From assembly GCF_001427905.1 (NCBI RefSeq), contig NZ_LMEF01000031.1:62001-126000 (forward strand): 64,000 nt of DNA, read 5' to 3'. Shown here in pieces: positions 61,565-64,000 of this stretch; the stretch's first letter is position 1, and every line of letters starts with the position of its first letter. The stretch is from Flavobacterium sp. Root420. Its GTDB lineage: Bacteria; Bacteroidota; Bacteroidia; Flavobacteriales; Flavobacteriaceae. Made by a program: the position numbers and the translations under genes. The notes beneath the pieces are model-generated. The model was given only the letters and a program-made list of their open reading frames with translations, was not told where the DNA came from and did no database searches.

Positions 61565-62434
61565 GTGAAAAAGAATATCATATTTGTTGTAAATCCTATT
61601 TCTGGCGATTTGGATAAATCAGATTTAGTTAACGCTGTTGCGGAGTTTGCCACTACCAATCATTTTGATTTAGAGGTTTATGAAACCACTGGAAAAAATG
61701 ATATCAAAGAAATACAATCACTTTACAAACAATATAACCCGGAACGCATAATTGTTGCAGGTGGCGACGGAACTATAAAGATGGTAGCCGAAGCAATGGA
61801 ACAACATGATGTAATTATCGGCATCCTTCCGGCTGGTTCGGCAAATGGCTTATCAGTTGATTTAAATCTGCCTCCGACCATTGAAGAAAATCTGAAAATT
61901 GCTTTTTTGAATCATTATATCGAAATGGATATGATTTGTATAAATGGCAAAAAAAGCATTCATTTGAGCGATATCGGAATTAATGCAGATTTGGTAAAAA
62001 ATTACGAAGAAAGCAATTTAAGAGGGTTTTGGGGATATGCTTTGCAGGCCTATTCCACAATAAAAGATTTAGACGAACCTTTTATAGCCACTATTTCTGC
62101 CAATAATCAAGAGGTGGTACATACAGCCAGAATTATTGTAATTGCGAATTCGCAGCGATATGGAACGGGTGTAACGATAAACCCTAATGGGGTTATGAAT
62201 GATGGAAAATTTGAATTAGTAATCCTTAAAAGTCTTGATATTTTTCTGTTAGGAAAAATTATTACCGGAAACATGCCAATTGATTCTGATGATATTGTAA
62301 TTATTTCGACAGACAAGGCTACGATAAAAACAGATTATCCGGTGAATTTTCAAATTGACGGTGAATATTGCGGTGCACAAACTGATCTGGAAATTCATAT
62401 TCTGCACAAGCAGATGAAAATAGCTATCCCTTAA
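61565..62434 (+). CDS. Diacylglycerol kinase family lipid kinase (YegS-like)
   Basis: A 289-residue soluble kinase. Nucleotide-binding VVNPISGDLDK near the N-terminus and the GGDGTIKMV loop, followed by LPAGSANGLSVDL, are typical of the DagK catalytic domain; the C-terminal part has QRYGTGVTINPNGVMNDGKFELVI. It phosphorylates diacylglycerol, sphingosine-like bases or related lipids. Start codon is GTG at 61565. It stands divergently next to an App1-type phosphatase, so the two may act on opposite sides of one lipid pool. Confidence 0.92.
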   Translation: MKKNIIFVVNPISGDLDKSDLVNAVAEFATTNHFDLEVYETTGKNDIKEIQSLYKQYNPERIIVAGGDGTIKMVAEAMEQHDVIIGILPAGSANGLSVDLNLPPTIEENLKIAFLNHYIEMDMICINGKKSIHLSDIGINADLVKNYEESNLRGFWGYALQAYSTIKDLDEPFIATISANNQEVVHTARIIVIANSQRYGTGVTINPNGVMNDGKFELVILKSLDIFLLGKIITGNMPIDSDDIVIISTDKATIKTDYPVNFQIDGEYCGAQTDLEIHILHKQMKIAIP

Positions 62435-62465
62435 AAATCTTTCAGTTTTCTAAACTTTGAAATTG

Positions 62466-63611
62466 TTATTTAAACGGATTACGTTCCTGCCATTCTGTTT
62501 TAGGTTCCAGGTAATTAAAAAAGCGGGCTATATTATGATTGATTAAAGCATTGCTATGCGTAATTAAGCCATACATTTTTAAAGGTTTTGCACCAACAGA
62601 ACTTTTGATTTCAAGTGCTGTTCTGGCAAAAACAATTTCTGAAAAACCCTGATTGATAGAATAAGCAATCATGTCATACAGCATGTTTAAATACAACATT
62701 TTCTCGCGCTGGATACTTTCGTCATAACCTAGAAAATAAGTGTCCATTATCGCTCCATTTTTAATTAAAGTATTGAAGCCAATTAGTTTTCCATCTAAAA
62801 AATAACCGTACAGTAAAAAATCATCTTTCATGATTTCTTTAAAAAAACTAAAATGATTTCTGGCTAAAAAGAAAGTGTTGAAAGGAGCATTTTTTGCAAC
62901 ATGAAAATAGAGTTCGTAAATGATATCTTCATATTTTAAAATATCAGTTAAGGACATTTTCTGTTTTACAATTCCATCAGCTTTTTTGCGGGCACGCTTG
63001 TATTGATCGCGATACTTTTTAGATAAAGCATCAATGTAATCTTGTTCTCTTTTCCAGTTTTCATTGATTTCAAAAATCATATTGGGCTGTGTAGAAAACG
63101 TATAATTGTTTTTAAATTCGGCCTGAAGCGGTTTAATTTCTGTTTTCGTAAAATCTTTTATACTGGTAATATGAACTTTTTTTCCTTTAGCTTTCAGGTC
63201 TTTTTTAAGCTGATTAATCGCCTTATGGAGTGTTTTAATAGCTTTTGATTGTTGGATGGTTTTATCAAAAGCAAAAGCATTCTGACCCGTCAGCATATTA
63301 TTGCCAACGAATAAAACATGTGAAGCGAAATTTTTAAAGGCAAAATTACGAACGGAAGTTTTTAAACACTGATCGCGATCGCCAAAAGATTCCAGTTTTT
63401 CTGCAAACAAAAATTGGGTTATGGCGATTCCAACAAGTTTTGTTTCTTCAAAAATTCCAATAAAATGACAAATCATATTTACCGGACAGGAATTTTCAAG
63501 AACTGTGAGATATTCTCTGGTCAAAAAAATGTTGTCAGAAGTCAGTGAATTCCACTCTACGGGTAGTGAAGATGCACTATTGTATATTTCGAAAGAATAA
63601 GTTGTAGTCAA
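62466..63611 (-). CDS. GNAT/FemAB-like acyltransferase-fold protein
   Basis: A 381-residue cytosolic protein with two GNAT-like halves. The first half (about 15-140) has IFEETKLVGIAITQFLFAEKL; the second (about 185-340) has YKRARKKADGIVKQK, LLYGYFLDGKLIGFNTLIKNG and MLYLNMLYDMIAYSINQGFSEIVFART, close to the FemAB/peptidogalycan type. It may transfer an amino acid or acyl group in the envelope pathway. Substrate unknown. Confidence 0.75.
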   Translation of the reverse strand: MTTTYSFEIYNSASSLPVEWNSLTSDNIFLTREYLTVLENSCPVNMICHFIGIFEETKLVGIAITQFLFAEKLESFGDRDQCLKTSVRNFAFKNFASHVLFVGNNMLTGQNAFAFDKTIQQSKAIKTLHKAINQLKKDLKAKGKKVHITSIKDFTKTEIKPLQAEFKNNYTFSTQPNMIFEINENWKREQDYIDALSKKYRDQYKRARKKADGIVKQKMSLTDILKYEDIIYELYFHVAKNAPFNTFFLARNHFSFFKEIMKDDFLLYGYFLDGKLIGFNTLIKNGAIMDTYFLGYDESIQREKMLYLNMLYDMIAYSINQGFSEIVFARTALEIKSSVGAKPLKMYGLITHSNALINHNIARFFNYLEPKTEWQERNPFK

Positions 63612-63683
63612 AAGTGAGAGCTAATTTTTTCAAAATTAGATAATATTTATAATAACTGGTGCGGTTTAAGTTATTATTAAGAC

Positions 63684-63716
63684 AAACCCGTTTGAAATTG
63701 GATATCAAACGGGTTT
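63684..63716. terminator. Terminator after the DUF1761 gene
   Basis: AAACCCGTTTGA (63684-63695) pairs with TCAAACGGGTTT (63705-63716) around a 9-base loop. It follows the partial - strand gene at the window end. Confidence 0.8.
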
Positions 63717-63728
63717 TGTATGTGTAAT

Positions 63729-64000
63729 TTATGCAAATGCGCAGATAATTCCTCCCATTAAAGTAAGGGTTAACATCCAGTATCCTGCATGAATAAAGAT
63801 ATATTTCCAGGATTTTCTTTCGAATAGTCCATTGATACCAATTACCGGAAATGCAAAAAATAATCCCGATATGAAACCGTGAAGCGCTCCGTGTTTAAAA
63901 GTACGATATGCTGTTCCGTAATCTGCCATAAAAGCGGCAAATGAAGGTTTTGCACTTTCTAGCATTGGTGGTCCGCCTACCATACCAACTGCTCCGGATT
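63729..64000 (-). CDS. DUF1761 membrane protein, 5' part outside window
   Basis: The frame is open from the right edge, so the gene begins beyond base 64000. The visible 90 or so residues include SGAVGMVGGPPMLESAKPSF, a loop of the DUF1761 family, then KHGALHGFISGLFFAFPVIGINGLFERKSWKYIFIHAGYWML with two hydrophobic segments. Function unknown. A terminator follows. Confidence 0.8.
   Translation of the reverse strand, partial: SGAVGMVGGPPMLESAKPSFAAFMADYGTAYRTFKHGALHGFISGLFFAFPVIGINGLFERKSWKYIFIHAGYWMLTLTLMGGIICAFA

Overview
The window is a piece of chromosome from a Flavobacterium close to F. johnsoniae. The evidence is the low GC content, the promoters of Bacteroidetes type (TTG, then about 18-23 bases, then TAnnTTTG), the near absence of Shine-Dalgarno sites, FtsZ and MraY with Bacteroidota-type extensions, and the gliding and type IX secretion cluster gldKLMNO. 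No phage, complete insertion sequence or CRISPR array is visible.

Layout. (1) 1-10.7 kb: the 3' part of the division and cell wall cluster, mraY-murD-ftsW-murG-murC-ftsQ-ftsA-ftsZ, all on the + strand and closed by a strong terminator. (2) 10.9-15.2 kb: a YqeY-like protein, a tRNA-Arg(UCG) whose downstream flank occurs again in decayed form beyond an AraC-type regulator (a probable integration scar), an SRPBCC protein, an acyltransferase and a small membrane protein. (3) 15.6-27 kb: mostly envelope and uncharacterised genes, including a 1070-residue VIT/VWA/carboxypeptidase-regulatory/DUF2135 fusion, with dispersed palindromic repeats and a 7-bp tandem array between them. (4) 27-35 kb: an AT-rich accessory stretch on the - strand with a TPR protein, a frameshifted secreted-protein gene, a REPIN-like 27-bp perfect inverted repeat, a TIGR04141/DUF6119 protein with a nuclease-like C-terminal motif, a secreted coiled-coil protein and a LytS/LytTR two-component pair. 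(5) 35.4-38.7 kb: a small HMA-like protein, a SulP transporter and a nucleotide pyrophosphatase-like enzyme. (6) 38.9-46.6 kb, - strand: miaB, a sigma-54 activator, lptE, a repeat-rich acidic protein, secG, groS and groL. (7) 47-57 kb, + strand: topA, a ureohydrolase-fold protein that has lost its metal-binding residues, then gldK, gldL, gldM, gldN and gldO. (8) 57-64 kb: a FAD oxidoreductase, DUF983, an ABC-F ATPase, an App1-like lipid phosphatase, a lipid kinase, a GNAT/FemAB-like protein and a partial DUF1761 gene.

How the genes work together. Region 1 makes lipid I and lipid II and builds the divisome. In region 7 GldL/GldM form the proton-driven motor and GldK/GldN the periplasmic ring of the type IX secretion system that also drives gliding. 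Region 6 joins envelope biogenesis (LptE, SecG) with protein folding (GroES/EL). Most of the novelty lies in the degenerate ureohydrolase linked to the gld genes, the fusion protein at 15.6-18.8 kb, the DUF6119 neighbourhood and several families of intergenic repeats. Where -7 boxes could be read they moved several starts downstream of the longest open frame, and two genes look nearly leaderless.
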